Origin: JAJTFW01 sp046160245
Lineage (GTDB): Bacteria; Bacteroidota; Bacteroidia; AKYH767-A; OLB10
Direction of reading: 5' to 3'
NCBI GenBank assembly: GCA_046160245.1
Contig: JBJXGU010000083.1
Coordinates: 1 to 5,044, forward strand
Length of the DNA: 5,044 bases
The notes under the pieces were generated by a model. That model saw nothing but the letters and a program-made list of their open reading frames with translations. It was not told the origin of the DNA and ran no database searches. The first letter of the stretch is position 1, and the number at the start of each line of letters is the position of its first letter. Shown in pieces: positions 1 to 5,044 of this stretch. Both the position numbers and the translations under genes were made by a program.

Positions 1-215
1 AAAGTTATGAGTAAGTAGTAAATGGTAATTGGAGAATTGGACGCTTCGCGTGGAGATTGGAGATTGGAGATTGGAGATTGTTTGAAAAGTTGGTAGAGTG
101 TGAAGATGATGATTAATGAAATAGGTAATGCAATAGATAAACGAAACCATCCGAATAAAAATAAAAGAAATGGAAAAATTAAGTAAAGAATGGAAATGCG
201 ATATAAATATTTCAT
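1..215 (-). CDS. Polytopic membrane protein, N-terminal part (runs off left edge)
   Basis: An open frame starts at the ATG at 215-213 and stays open for 71 codons to the window edge. The translation begins MKYLYRISILYLIFPFLL and has two strongly hydrophobic segments, about residues 4-24 and 27-44, as expected for an inner-membrane protein. Residues 45-64 are encoded by a heptad repeat tract and read as a polar Ser/Pro/Asn/Gln-rich stretch, after which hydrophobic residues (IYYLLIT) resume. The start lies 21 bases after the glycosyltransferase stop and in the same frame, with TAG followed by seven sense codons before the ATG. It is therefore probably the next gene of the operon. No clear Shine-Dalgarno sequence precedes it, so translational coupling is possible. 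The start resembles multi-helix hypothetical proteins of Anaerolineae, but the family cannot be named from 71 residues. A decayed gene beyond the edge cannot be excluded. Confidence 0.68.
   Translation of the reverse strand, partial: MKYLYRISILYLIFPFLLFLFGWFRLSIALPISLIIIFTLYQLFKQSPISNLQSPREASNSPITIYYLLIT
24..81. repeat. Heptad tandem repeat GGAGATT inside the left-edge membrane gene
   Basis: Four perfect head-to-tail copies of GGAGATT occupy 52-79. They are preceded by related but decayed units (GGTAATTGG, GGAGAATTGG) and by ACGCTTCGCGT at 41-51, whose ends can pair as a 4-bp stem. On the minus strand the tract is read as part of the membrane-protein frame. Because seven is not a multiple of three, each reading frame cycles through the same heptapeptide (Q-S-P-I-S-N-L), and this strand contains no stop in any frame. 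Such heptads resemble the short tandemly repeated repetitive sequences described in cyanobacteria; similar ones are recalled from Anaerolineales genomes. Confidence 0.9.
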
Positions 216-226
216 GAGTTGAAAAT

Positions 227-252
227 GGTCTATCGTCTACGGTCTATCGTCC
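227..252. repeat. 14-base-period repeat spanning the glycosyltransferase stop codon
   Basis: The 11-base word GGTCTATCGTC occurs at 227-237 and again at 241-251, a period of 14 (two heptads). On the minus strand it encodes the last residues D-D-R-P of the glycosyltransferase and its TAG stop (239-237), and it fills part of the gap before the next gene. The repeat therefore appears to have been inserted at, or to have replaced, the native 3' end of the gene. Confidence 0.8.
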
Positions 253-1736
253 AATTCGTAAATGATGTAATCATCTTTTTGAATTGTAATGGAATAATTT
301 CCATCTAAGAAAAGTTGTAACTCGGGGAATTTGGTTCGGGATGTATCATCGCCGCTTACCCAAGGTTTGTCAGCGGATGTGACTTCGATAATAAAGCGCG
401 GCATAGATTCTTGCAGTTGATTCATAAAATCATTTCGTAAGTTTTGAATATAGGGATTTGAAATGTGATGATAGAAATAAAAATCAAAGACATATTCAGT
501 TGCTATTGGTGCGCGAGTTTGGAGCATGGCAAGTAATGTACCACCTGTCCAATCGAGCGGTTGGACTTCATCACCTGACTCAAGGTTTTTATCAAGAAAG
601 TTTGCAATTTCTACTGCACGGTCAGAAGAGGTGACGATGGGTTGGTTGTTGAGTTGGCGGAGAAAAGTTTGAGATGGCTTTATGATGAATAGAATTACGA
701 GGAAAAAAATCAGTGATGTGTAATTGGTAATTGGAGACTTGAGACTTGAGACTTGAGACTGATGATTTGTGATTGATAATGATGCCAGAATGATAATGAA
801 GTAAAGGAATAAGATGTAATGATATGGGAAAAATTGACCTGTGAAGGCGGGATAAATCGCATAGCACAATGCTAAACTGGCAAGTAAATATGTTTTTTTG
901 TTTTGATTTAGATAAATTGCAAATGCGGCGGGGATTAGCCAAAGTCCGTGACCGCCGAAACGCCAGACGAGATTCAAAATGTAAGATAATCTTTCTGTGC
1001 TAGATAAAATCACTAACTCGCCATTGATTTGGGAATAGGGACTCCAGTAATTTACTGCAATGTCTAAGAATGGAGTTAATGCACCTGTAGATGCCAGCCA
1101 GAGGATGATACATAAAATTGGAATAAAGAATCCAATGAAATAAGTTATTATTTTTTTTAACCACGAAGGGTCACGAAAGGACACAAAGGGGTAAAGGTCA
1201 AAGAGGATGATGGGGATGAGTCCGATGGCGGAATGAGGTTTAATTGTCGAAGCAAGACCAAATAGAAATCCAAGTATGAGGCGGTGATTATTAGTCAGTG
1301 AATCTTGAAGCGAGATAAAAATCGCTAATGAAATAAAAATCAAAATTAAATATTCTCGTTGTAAAGATAAAGCGGGACCACCACCTAAATAACTAAGCGC
1401 GAACAAAATTCCTGCGAGGATGGCTGAGGTTTTGTTTATATTTCTTAATGCAAGATAGGTGATGAGAAGTATGCTGGCGAGAATGATGATATCGAGAATG
1501 CGAATGCGAAGCGGACCGAAGTTGCTGAATGTGCCAAGCAGATAATAAATGATGTAACTGCCTGGCATTTGAAAATCGAAAAAATCTTTGTAGGGAATGT
1601 TGCCATTTTGCATGAGGAAGGCTTCGTAAAATAATGGAGCTTCGTCATGCGCGAGGGGCCATTGCAAAGAAAAGATGGCTTGCACAATTAAAAAAATTGC
1701 AAGCAAAATTATAAAAAAAGTAGTAAGGGATTTCAT
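237..1736 (-). CDS. GT-C membrane glycosyltransferase (GT39/PMT_2-like)
   Basis: Predicted to transfer a sugar from a polyprenyl-phosphate donor to an acceptor on the outer face of the cytoplasmic membrane. From the start at 1736 the protein has 499 residues, normal for the family. Helix 1 (about 5-23) is followed by the first outer loop with H30-D31-E32, matching the acidic catalytic motif of GT-C enzymes. Conserved-looking D51/D54 and MPGS follow, then about ten further helices up to residue 354. The C-terminal 145 residues form a soluble domain (QPLDWTGGT, FIIEVTS, KPWVSG) recalled from Chloroflexota relatives. The ATG at 1736, 8 bases after the upstream stop, was chosen over a TTG at 1799 because the TTG would overlap the upstream gene by 55 bases and add a polar leader before the first helix. 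No good Shine-Dalgarno is visible. Residues about 183-193 and 318-339 are encoded by dispersed repeats, and the stop lies in a third. The substrate is unknown. Confidence 0.85.
   Translation of the reverse strand: MKSLTTFFIILLAIFLIVQAIFSLQWPLAHDEAPLFYEAFLMQNGNIPYKDFFDFQMPGSYIIYYLLGTFSNFGPLRIRILDIIILASILLITYLALRNINKTSAILAGILFALSYLGGGPALSLQREYLILIFISLAIFISLQDSLTNNHRLILGFLFGLASTIKPHSAIGLIPIILFDLYPFVSFRDPSWLKKIITYFIGFFIPILCIILWLASTGALTPFLDIAVNYWSPYSQINGELVILSSTERLSYILNLVWRFGGHGLWLIPAAFAIYLNQNKKTYLLASLALCYAIYPAFTGQFFPYHYILFLYFIIILASLSITNHQSQVSSLKSPITNYTSLIFFLVILFIIKPSQTFLRQLNNQPIVTSSDRAVEIANFLDKNLESGDEVQPLDWTGGTLLAMLQTRAPIATEYVFDFYFYHHISNPYIQNLRNDFMNQLQESMPRFIIEVTSADKPWVSGDDTSRTKFPELQLFLDGNYSITIQKDDYIIYELDDRP
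721..783. repeat. Heptad tandem repeat GAGACTT inside the glycosyltransferase gene
   Basis: Three perfect GAGACTT units plus six bases of a fourth cover 734-760. The flanks stay in seven-base register: TAATTGG twice at 721-734, then decayed units (TGATTTG, TGATTGA, TAATGAT) to 783, giving nine heptads. On the minus strand the tract is translated as about residues 318-339, a Ser/Gln/Asn-rich stretch containing NHQSQVSSLKSPITNY. It sits between the hydrophobic segments at about 305-320 and 340-354. The minus-strand reading is stop-free in all frames, whereas the plus strand contains TGA in one frame. Confidence 0.9.
1156..1190. repeat. Dispersed CACGAAGG-type repeat read in frame
   Basis: The stretch TTTAACCACGAAGGGTCACG, continuing as AAAGGACACAAAGG, contains three approximate copies of a 9-10-base unit (CCACGAAGG, TCACGAAAGG, ACACAAAGG). 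This word family is recalled as a dispersed intergenic repeat in many environmental bacterial genomes. Here it lies inside the glycosyltransferase gene and encodes about residues 183-193 (PFVSFRDPSWL) at the end of a hydrophobic segment. The identification with the dispersed family is from memory. Confidence 0.65.
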
Positions 1737-1744
1737 ATTTAAAT

Positions 1745-2581
1745 TCAATTTTGTATTAATTCTATTTTTCTGTAATTCAAGTAATGAAAAGATAGCCAAA
1801 TAATAAAGGAGATGCCTACTAGGGCTGCTATAAAATATTCAAGTAAAAAAATACCATTGCCAATATATGGTATTAGTTTTACTCGTATTGGCACTCCGAG
1901 CCACTCTAATCCGTATACCCATCTTGGAAAAGGGGCAATCATACAAATAACCAATACCCAAACAAAACGATAAGAGCGAGGTATCTTTTCTATTTGAGTG
2001 TCAAGTTTTTGAGGTTTTAAGTTTCCACCAAATCCAACCCAAATAAATTCAAATAAATTTCTTGGCTTCGCATTCCAAATTGTTCTTAGGTAAATTCTAT
2101 AATGCCGTAGATAACTAATCCATAATGCACATGAAATAATTGTTATTCCTAGTTGGGCAAAAAAGCCAAGCAAATACATAGTCCATAGTGGAGCTGAAAA
2201 TGCTTTTGCCATCATAATAAATGGATTTCCTTCTCGATTTAAATCGGGATTAACAATAATAGTTGTAAAAACATCAAACCAAATACTTAAAACCAAAATA
2301 AAACAACCACCAATTGCATATCTCTTTGGATAACTTATCAACCCAGTTTGTGCTAATAAAATTGAATTTATAATAAGCACAACCTCGATGCAAAGTGCAA
2401 TAACCATAAATGGTAATAGGACTGTACTTACTGAAGTTAATGGAATTTGATTTACAGAACTATAGACTGTGGGTAAGATAATACCTGCAGATAAAAAGGC
2501 GATAAAAAGTGATAAAAATACTAAACCATTAATATATTTTATTGCTTTATTGATTTGGTTGCGAAATTCTACATTAATCAT
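1745..2581 (-). CDS. Six-helix membrane protein with DUF5658-like motif
   Basis: A 278-residue protein of unknown function. Hydrophobic segments lie at about residues 20-40, 53-78, 89-111, 131-157, 203-218 and 237-267. A polar, basic loop at about 160-200 separates the fourth and fifth. Residues 102-121 read FDVFTTIIVNPDLNREGNPF, with D103, T106/T107, E117, N119 and P120 spaced as in the D-x2-3-T...E-x-N-P core of DUF5658-type proteins. That match is by eye and covers only this segment. The start codon overlaps the stop of the upstream gene as ATGA (2581-2578), which suggests coupled translation and makes this start secure. The stop is 8 bases before the glycosyltransferase start. The gene looks more AT-rich than surE (16 and 21 G+C per 60 in two sampled lines). 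A role in the envelope is inferred only from the helices and neighbours. Confidence 0.75.
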   Translation of the reverse strand: MINVEFRNQINKAIKYINGLVFLSLFIAFLSAGIILPTVYSSVNQIPLTSVSTVLLPFMVIALCIEVVLIINSILLAQTGLISYPKRYAIGGCFILVLSIWFDVFTTIIVNPDLNREGNPFIMMAKAFSAPLWTMYLLGFFAQLGITIISCALWISYLRHYRIYLRTIWNAKPRNLFEFIWVGFGGNLKPQKLDTQIEKIPRSYRFVWVLVICMIAPFPRWVYGLEWLGVPIRVKLIPYIGNGIFLLEYFIAALVGISFIIWLSFHYLNYRKIELIQN

Positions 2582-2859
2582 TCTATAAATTCGCCGCCGA
2601 AGATGTCTTTATCTAACAAAGTTTTGCTTGCTGAAAATTTGAATTGCACTTCAATGCGTTGAAAACATCTCTTTTCACCCATCAGCATTTTGCGGGAATA
2701 ATAAAATTCTTTATCATCTTCATATTCAGCACTGAGATCGTTGACTAAATCAATGCGACCTTGAATCTCTTCGCCACAGCGTTTGCATTTGACTGTGAAG
2801 GTGAAGTCATTTCTTTGTGGTTGAGGGGAGGAGGAGAAGAGTTTTTTGAGGAAGTTCAT
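2578..2859 (-). CDS. Small CxxC protein, zinc-ribbon-like, conserved hypothetical
   Basis: A 93-residue soluble protein. A basic N-terminus (MNFLKKLF) and a Ser/Pro-rich spacer lead into a compact domain with C25-x2-C28 (CKRCGEEI), followed by IDLVNDLS, an acidic stretch at 45-51, and a third cysteine in GEKRCFQRIEV (C65). It ends in GGEFIE. The pattern resembles a small conserved hypothetical protein recalled from Anaerolineae, with the same CKRCGE, RCFQRIEV and GGEF blocks. The two-Cys knuckle plus a single distant Cys could bind a metal ion, but no fourth Cys or any His is present, so a complete four-ligand zinc ribbon is not shown. The start is supported by AAAGGA five bases upstream. The stop overlaps the next start (ATGA). 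No function is known. Confidence 0.82.
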   Translation of the reverse strand: MNFLKKLFSSSPQPQRNDFTFTVKCKRCGEEIQGRIDLVNDLSAEYEDDKEFYYSRKMLMGEKRCFQRIEVQFKFSASKTLLDKDIFGGEFIE

Positions 2860-2864
2860 AATTT

Positions 2865-2870
2865 TCCTTT
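2865..2870 (-). promoter_or_regulatory. Shine-Dalgarno site of the CxxC protein gene
   Basis: AAAGGA on the minus strand lies five bases before the ATG at 2859. It is the clearest ribosome binding site of the row and touches the TAA stop of the upstream lipoprotein gene (2872-2870), so terminating ribosomes could re-initiate here. Confidence 0.7.
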
Positions 2871-4105
2871 TATGGTAACTTGAGCCAGCCTATGCGACCT
2901 TTATATTTTGGTGTATCAAGTTTATAGGCTTGCATATTTGTTAAATCGACAAGTACATCAAAAGTTTCTACTGTATAAAAAATATCTTTCAGTACATCAA
3001 GAGAAGTAACGATATATCGCCCATCTTCTGAGTAAAAGAAACTTTTTGCACGCCATGCTTTTTCTAATTTCTCATCAAAAAAACAAGTATCATATATCTT
3101 TCTTTCATTAACATCCAATATCACTACATCGTCAGATGTCTCAATAATTAATCTTTGGTTATTAAGAGACCATTCCATGTTAGATATATTGACATTCCCA
3201 GATTGTCCAGAGAGAAGAATATCATATGAAGAATTATCAATACTAAGTATTTCTTCATCTTTTCGAAAGATATGTATTTTATTCCCTCTATCGGTTGCTA
3301 ATGCTAGCATGGTTCCATTAGGTGACCAAAGACTTTCTCTGAAACCAAAATAACTTGTACTTCCTTCAAATATAATTTCACCAGAATCTACATCTCGCAA
3401 TTCAACATAATTATCTAAATAGAGCATAATTTGATTAAGGTTAGGGCTATATTTAACCCAAGAATCTTTAAGATTCATTTCTAGTAACCAAATTGGTGTT
3501 TGAACTTCATGCCATTTTCCTGAAAATGGATTTAAGACTATATCTCGACCATTTAGATTCAGAAGTAGATTTTGGTCATCTACCCATCCTTGAATACTTT
3601 GATAAGTTATAGGCCAATATTCCATTGATAAAGAATGACCTGATGAATGTATAACTCTTAAGGAATAACCTTCAGTTCTTGCTATCCTTGTAGGGCTAGT
3701 GGCTATAATCGTATCTAAATAAGCAAGCCACTCACCATTTGGTGATATAGACCAATCTCTTTGATAAACATTAAGGAATCCTCCCCCATCTAATGGGATT
3801 CTATACTTTAAATTTTCTTCAAGATTTTCTAAAAATGGACTTGAATCTTGTCTTACCCAAGCACCTGTTAGTTCTAGGTCTGCTGGTAAATTTTCAAGAT
3901 TCATACAACTTTTTTCAACCTGAATCAATGTATCTGATTCAGGTGTAGGAGAAAGCGTATTAGTTGTTAGAACTGTAGGCGTTTTTGTATTACTTATTAA
4001 AGTTAGAGTTATTTGTTCAATTGTTTCCATTTCTGAAGCACAACTGGAAACAATTAATATTAATAATAAAATTAAAAATATTTTTTTATTATTTTCTGCT
4101 TTCAT
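2870..4105 (-). CDS. Secreted lipoprotein with WD40/TolB-like beta-propeller
   Basis: A 411-residue protein predicted to be exported and lipid-anchored on the outer face of the membrane. The signal peptide has basic residues K7-K8 and a Leu/Ile core, and ends in a lipobox V19-S20-S21-C22. A Thr/Ser/Pro-rich linker (about 32-60) follows. Beyond it, propeller-like strand motifs recur: WSISPNGEWLAYLD (118-131), YSPNLNQIMLYLDNYVELRD (219-238), WSPNGTMLALATD (260-272), EWSLNNQRLIIETSDDVVIL (311-330) and FYSEDGRYIVTSLD (357-370). The S/PNG-type turns are typical of PD40/WD40-like blades. No catalytic residues stand out, so a binding or scaffold role is likelier than an enzyme. The ATG at 4105 lies five bases after the surE stop. 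A GTG at 4123 would overlap surE and add six residues, and its purine-rich TGGAGAA is too close, so ATG is preferred. The specific ligand is unknown. Confidence 0.8.
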   Translation of the reverse strand: MKAENNKKIFLILLLILIVSSCASEMETIEQITLTLISNTKTPTVLTTNTLSPTPESDTLIQVEKSCMNLENLPADLELTGAWVRQDSSPFLENLEENLKYRIPLDGGGFLNVYQRDWSISPNGEWLAYLDTIIATSPTRIARTEGYSLRVIHSSGHSLSMEYWPITYQSIQGWVDDQNLLLNLNGRDIVLNPFSGKWHEVQTPIWLLEMNLKDSWVKYSPNLNQIMLYLDNYVELRDVDSGEIIFEGSTSYFGFRESLWSPNGTMLALATDRGNKIHIFRKDEEILSIDNSSYDILLSGQSGNVNISNMEWSLNNQRLIIETSDDVVILDVNERKIYDTCFFDEKLEKAWRAKSFFYSEDGRYIVTSLDVLKDIFYTVETFDVLVDLTNMQAYKLDTPKYKGRIGWLKLP

Positions 4106-4110
4106 AAAAA

Positions 4111-4875
4111 TCAAAACTCCCACTTCTCCAACACATCCATTGACTTATAACTCGTCAAATCCAATTGCAAGGGCGTGATAGAAACATAACCTGCTTTCAA
4201 TGCACCAAAATCAGTACCAGATTCATCAATGCCTGTGGGAGCTTCGCCACCAATCCAATAATACGGTTTGCCACGTGGGTCTTCACGCACTACCAATTCA
4301 TCACGATACACGCGCAACCCCTGACGTGTAATCATAAATCCCTTCAATTCGTTTTCTTTCAAATACGGCACATTGACATTGACCACAACATCTTTTGGCA
4401 AACCATCTGCAATTACTTTTTCTACAACACGCCTCGCCACAGATGCCGAGGTTGAATAATCCAATAAACCTTTGAATCCATCTGGCGAGTCAAGTGAAAT
4501 AGCAATTCCTTTTACACCCGTTATCACGGCTTCCATCGCGGCAGTGACTGTGCCTGAATATGTGATGTCATGTCCGATGTTGGCATGTGGATTAATCCCT
4601 GAAACGACTAAATCAATTTGTTCTTCAATGAATCCAAGTAATGCCAGTGCCACACAATCCGATGGTGCGCCATCAGATGTAAATGCATTTGTTCCATCTG
4701 CTAATTTCACTTCACGCACACGAAGTGGACGTTCCATCGTTTTGACATGCCCAGAAGCAGACCAATTTTTATCAGGCGCAAAGACAGTCACCTTGCCAAG
4801 TTTGCGCATCTCTTGTGCAAGGGCTAAGAGTCCGGGAGCAGTAACGCCGTCGTCATTGGTTACGAGAATATGCAT
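4111..4875 (-). CDS. surE: 5'/3'-nucleotidase SurE
   Basis: A cytosolic, divalent-metal-dependent phosphatase that removes phosphate from nucleoside 5'- and 3'-monophosphates; some family members also cleave short polyphosphate. The 254-residue length is normal. The N-terminus reads HILVTNDDG with metal ligands D8 and D9. S39 in APDKNWSASGH and N95 in SGINPHAN complete the metal site, and these positions match those of the Thermotoga maritima enzyme. DGAPSDCVALAL (68-79) and GHDITYSGTVTAA (101-113) are the other signature blocks. The C-terminal part (ITRQGLRVYRDEL through SITPLQLDLT) is the usual dimerisation and substrate-cover region. The ATG at 4875 places the NDDG motif at the standard position. 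Only a weak GGAA precedes it. It is the first gene of the leftward row, with the lipoprotein start five bases after its stop. All key residues are intact. Confidence 0.97.
   Translation of the reverse strand: MHILVTNDDGVTAPGLLALAQEMRKLGKVTVFAPDKNWSASGHVKTMERPLRVREVKLADGTNAFTSDGAPSDCVALALLGFIEEQIDLVVSGINPHANIGHDITYSGTVTAAMEAVITGVKGIAISLDSPDGFKGLLDYSTSASVARRVVEKVIADGLPKDVVVNVNVPYLKENELKGFMITRQGLRVYRDELVVREDPRGKPYYWIGGEAPTGIDESGTDFGALKAGYVSITPLQLDLTSYKSMDVLEKWEF
4116..4121 (-). promoter_or_regulatory. Probable Shine-Dalgarno site of the lipoprotein gene
   Basis: GGGAGT on the minus strand lies inside the last codons of surE. The GGGAG core is 11 bases before the ATG at 4105, a rather long spacing, but it is the best match near either candidate start. 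Confidence 0.4.
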
Positions 4876-4881
4876 GAGTTT

Positions 4882-4902
4882 GATTTCCGATTTTGGATTT
4901 GA
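4882..4902. repeat. Decayed heptad run in the surE leader
   Basis: Three units beginning GATTT follow each other at seven-base spacing: GATTTCC, GATTTTG and GATTTGA, with looser units to 4916. The run lies between the surE start codon and its proposed -10 box. It has the same unit length as the intragenic tracts but is too short and degenerate for certainty. Confidence 0.4.
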
Positions 4903-4907
4903 TATTG

Positions 4908-4936
4908 ATTATAATGCCTGAAATATTTAATTTGAA
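4908..4936 (-). promoter_or_regulatory. Candidate promoter of surE and the leftward gene row
   Basis: On the minus strand a perfect -10 box TATAAT (4913-4908) is 17 bases downstream of a -35-like TTCAAA (4936-4931, four of six consensus positions). Transcription would begin near 4901, giving a leader of about 25 bases before the surE ATG. It is the only good promoter-like pair seen upstream of the row. Confidence 0.45.
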
Positions 4937-4940
4937 TCAA

Positions 4941-4967
4941 TTGGTAATTTTATAATTTTTTTATAAA
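4941..4967 (+). promoter_or_regulatory. Weak candidate promoter of the rightward gene
   Basis: TTGGTA at 4941-4946 and TATAAA at 4962-4967 are separated by 15 bases, slightly short for a sigma-70-type promoter. A perfect TATAAT at 4951-4956 is an alternative -10 but lacks a well-spaced -35. The AT-rich stretch suits a start region, but the exact site is uncertain. Confidence 0.25.
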
Positions 4968-4990
4968 ACTAGAAACGGGTTGGCAGTTAT

Positions 4991-5044
4991 ATGGGAAATT
5001 CTTCTCACGAAAAACAAACGAATTACGTCCCAGAGATTATTGTA
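4991..5044 (+). CDS. Start of a rightward gene, product unknown (runs off right edge)
   Basis: An ATG at 4991 opens a frame that continues for 18 codons to the window end (MGNSSHEKQTNYVPEIIV). The nearest in-frame stop upstream is TAG at 4970-4972, and no other usual start lies between, so this is the likely initiation codon. No strong Shine-Dalgarno is present; only a G-rich AACGGGTTGG sits 7-16 bases upstream. The gene is divergent from surE across a 115-base gap. The short hydrophilic N-terminus leading into a hydrophobic EIIV strand suggests a cytosolic protein, but 18 residues do not identify a family. Confidence 0.5.
   Translation, partial: MGNSSHEKQTNYVPEIIV

Noticed and set aside
41..51. 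Small hairpin ACGCTTCGCGT as a terminator
   Set aside because: The stem is only four base pairs, there is no following T run on either strand, and it lies inside a coding frame.
24..81. Possible CRISPR-like direct repeats
   Set aside because: The units are seven bases with no spacers, so this is a simple tandem repeat.
622..942. A 106-codon open frame on the minus strand
   Set aside because: It is an out-of-frame shadow of the glycosyltransferase, kept open partly because the heptad tract has no stop in any frame on that strand.
1445..1687. An 80-codon open frame on the minus strand
   Set aside because: It overlaps the glycosyltransferase in another frame, and the translation has no family features.
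1737..1799. Longer glycosyltransferase start at a TTG (1799-1797)
   Set aside because: It would overlap the upstream gene by 55 bases and add a polar leader before the first helix. The ATG at 1736 fits the spacing and the family.
2235..2246. Perfect 12-base palindrome CGATTTAAATCG
   Set aside because: It lies inside the codons of the conserved-looking NPDLNREG segment of the membrane protein, has no partner site, and is AT-rich enough to arise by chance.
4165..4455. A 96-codon open frame on the plus strand
   Set aside because: It lies wholly antisense to the C-terminal half of surE and looks like random coding.
4472..4921. A 149-codon open frame on the plus strand
   Set aside because: It is antisense to surE, whose motifs are complete. 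The translation has no recognisable domain and no supporting start signals.

Overview
The window looks like part of a chromosome from an uncultured member of the Chloroflexota (Anaerolineales-like). The clues are the style of the glycosyltransferase and of the small three-cysteine protein, the Thr/Pro linker in the lipoprotein, and seven-base tandem repeats scattered through and between genes. This placement rests on recall of similar genomes, not on a search. Sampled 60-base lines of the coding region range from about 22 to 47% G+C.

Almost everything is one tightly packed leftward (minus-strand) gene row, read from right to left. It starts with a SurE survival-protein nucleotidase (4111-4875). 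Next come a secreted beta-propeller lipoprotein (2870-4105), a 93-residue CxxC protein (2578-2859), a six-helix membrane protein with a DUF5658-like motif (1745-2581), a GT-C (GT39/PMT-like) membrane glycosyltransferase (237-1736), and the N-terminus of another membrane protein that runs off the left edge (1-215). Gaps are between 4 bases of overlap and 21 bases, so a single transcript from a promoter near 4908-4936 is plausible. A rightward gene begins at 4991 and leaves the window after 18 codons, so 4876-4990 is a divergent promoter region.

The genes do not form a recognisable single pathway. SurE is a housekeeping enzyme, and the rest are mainly envelope proteins: a lipoprotein, three membrane proteins and one small cytosolic protein. 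The leftmost gene is easy to overlook because it is cut by the window edge.

The most distinctive signal is the short repeats. Heptad tracts at 24-81 and 721-783 lie inside two neighbouring membrane-protein genes and are translated as polar loops. The tract at 721-783 falls exactly between two helices. A third repeat at 227-252 supplies the stop codon of the glycosyltransferase. An unrelated dispersed repeat at 1156-1190 is also read in frame in the same gene, and a decayed heptad run lies in the surE leader. No mobile element, CRISPR array, RNA gene or defence system was seen.
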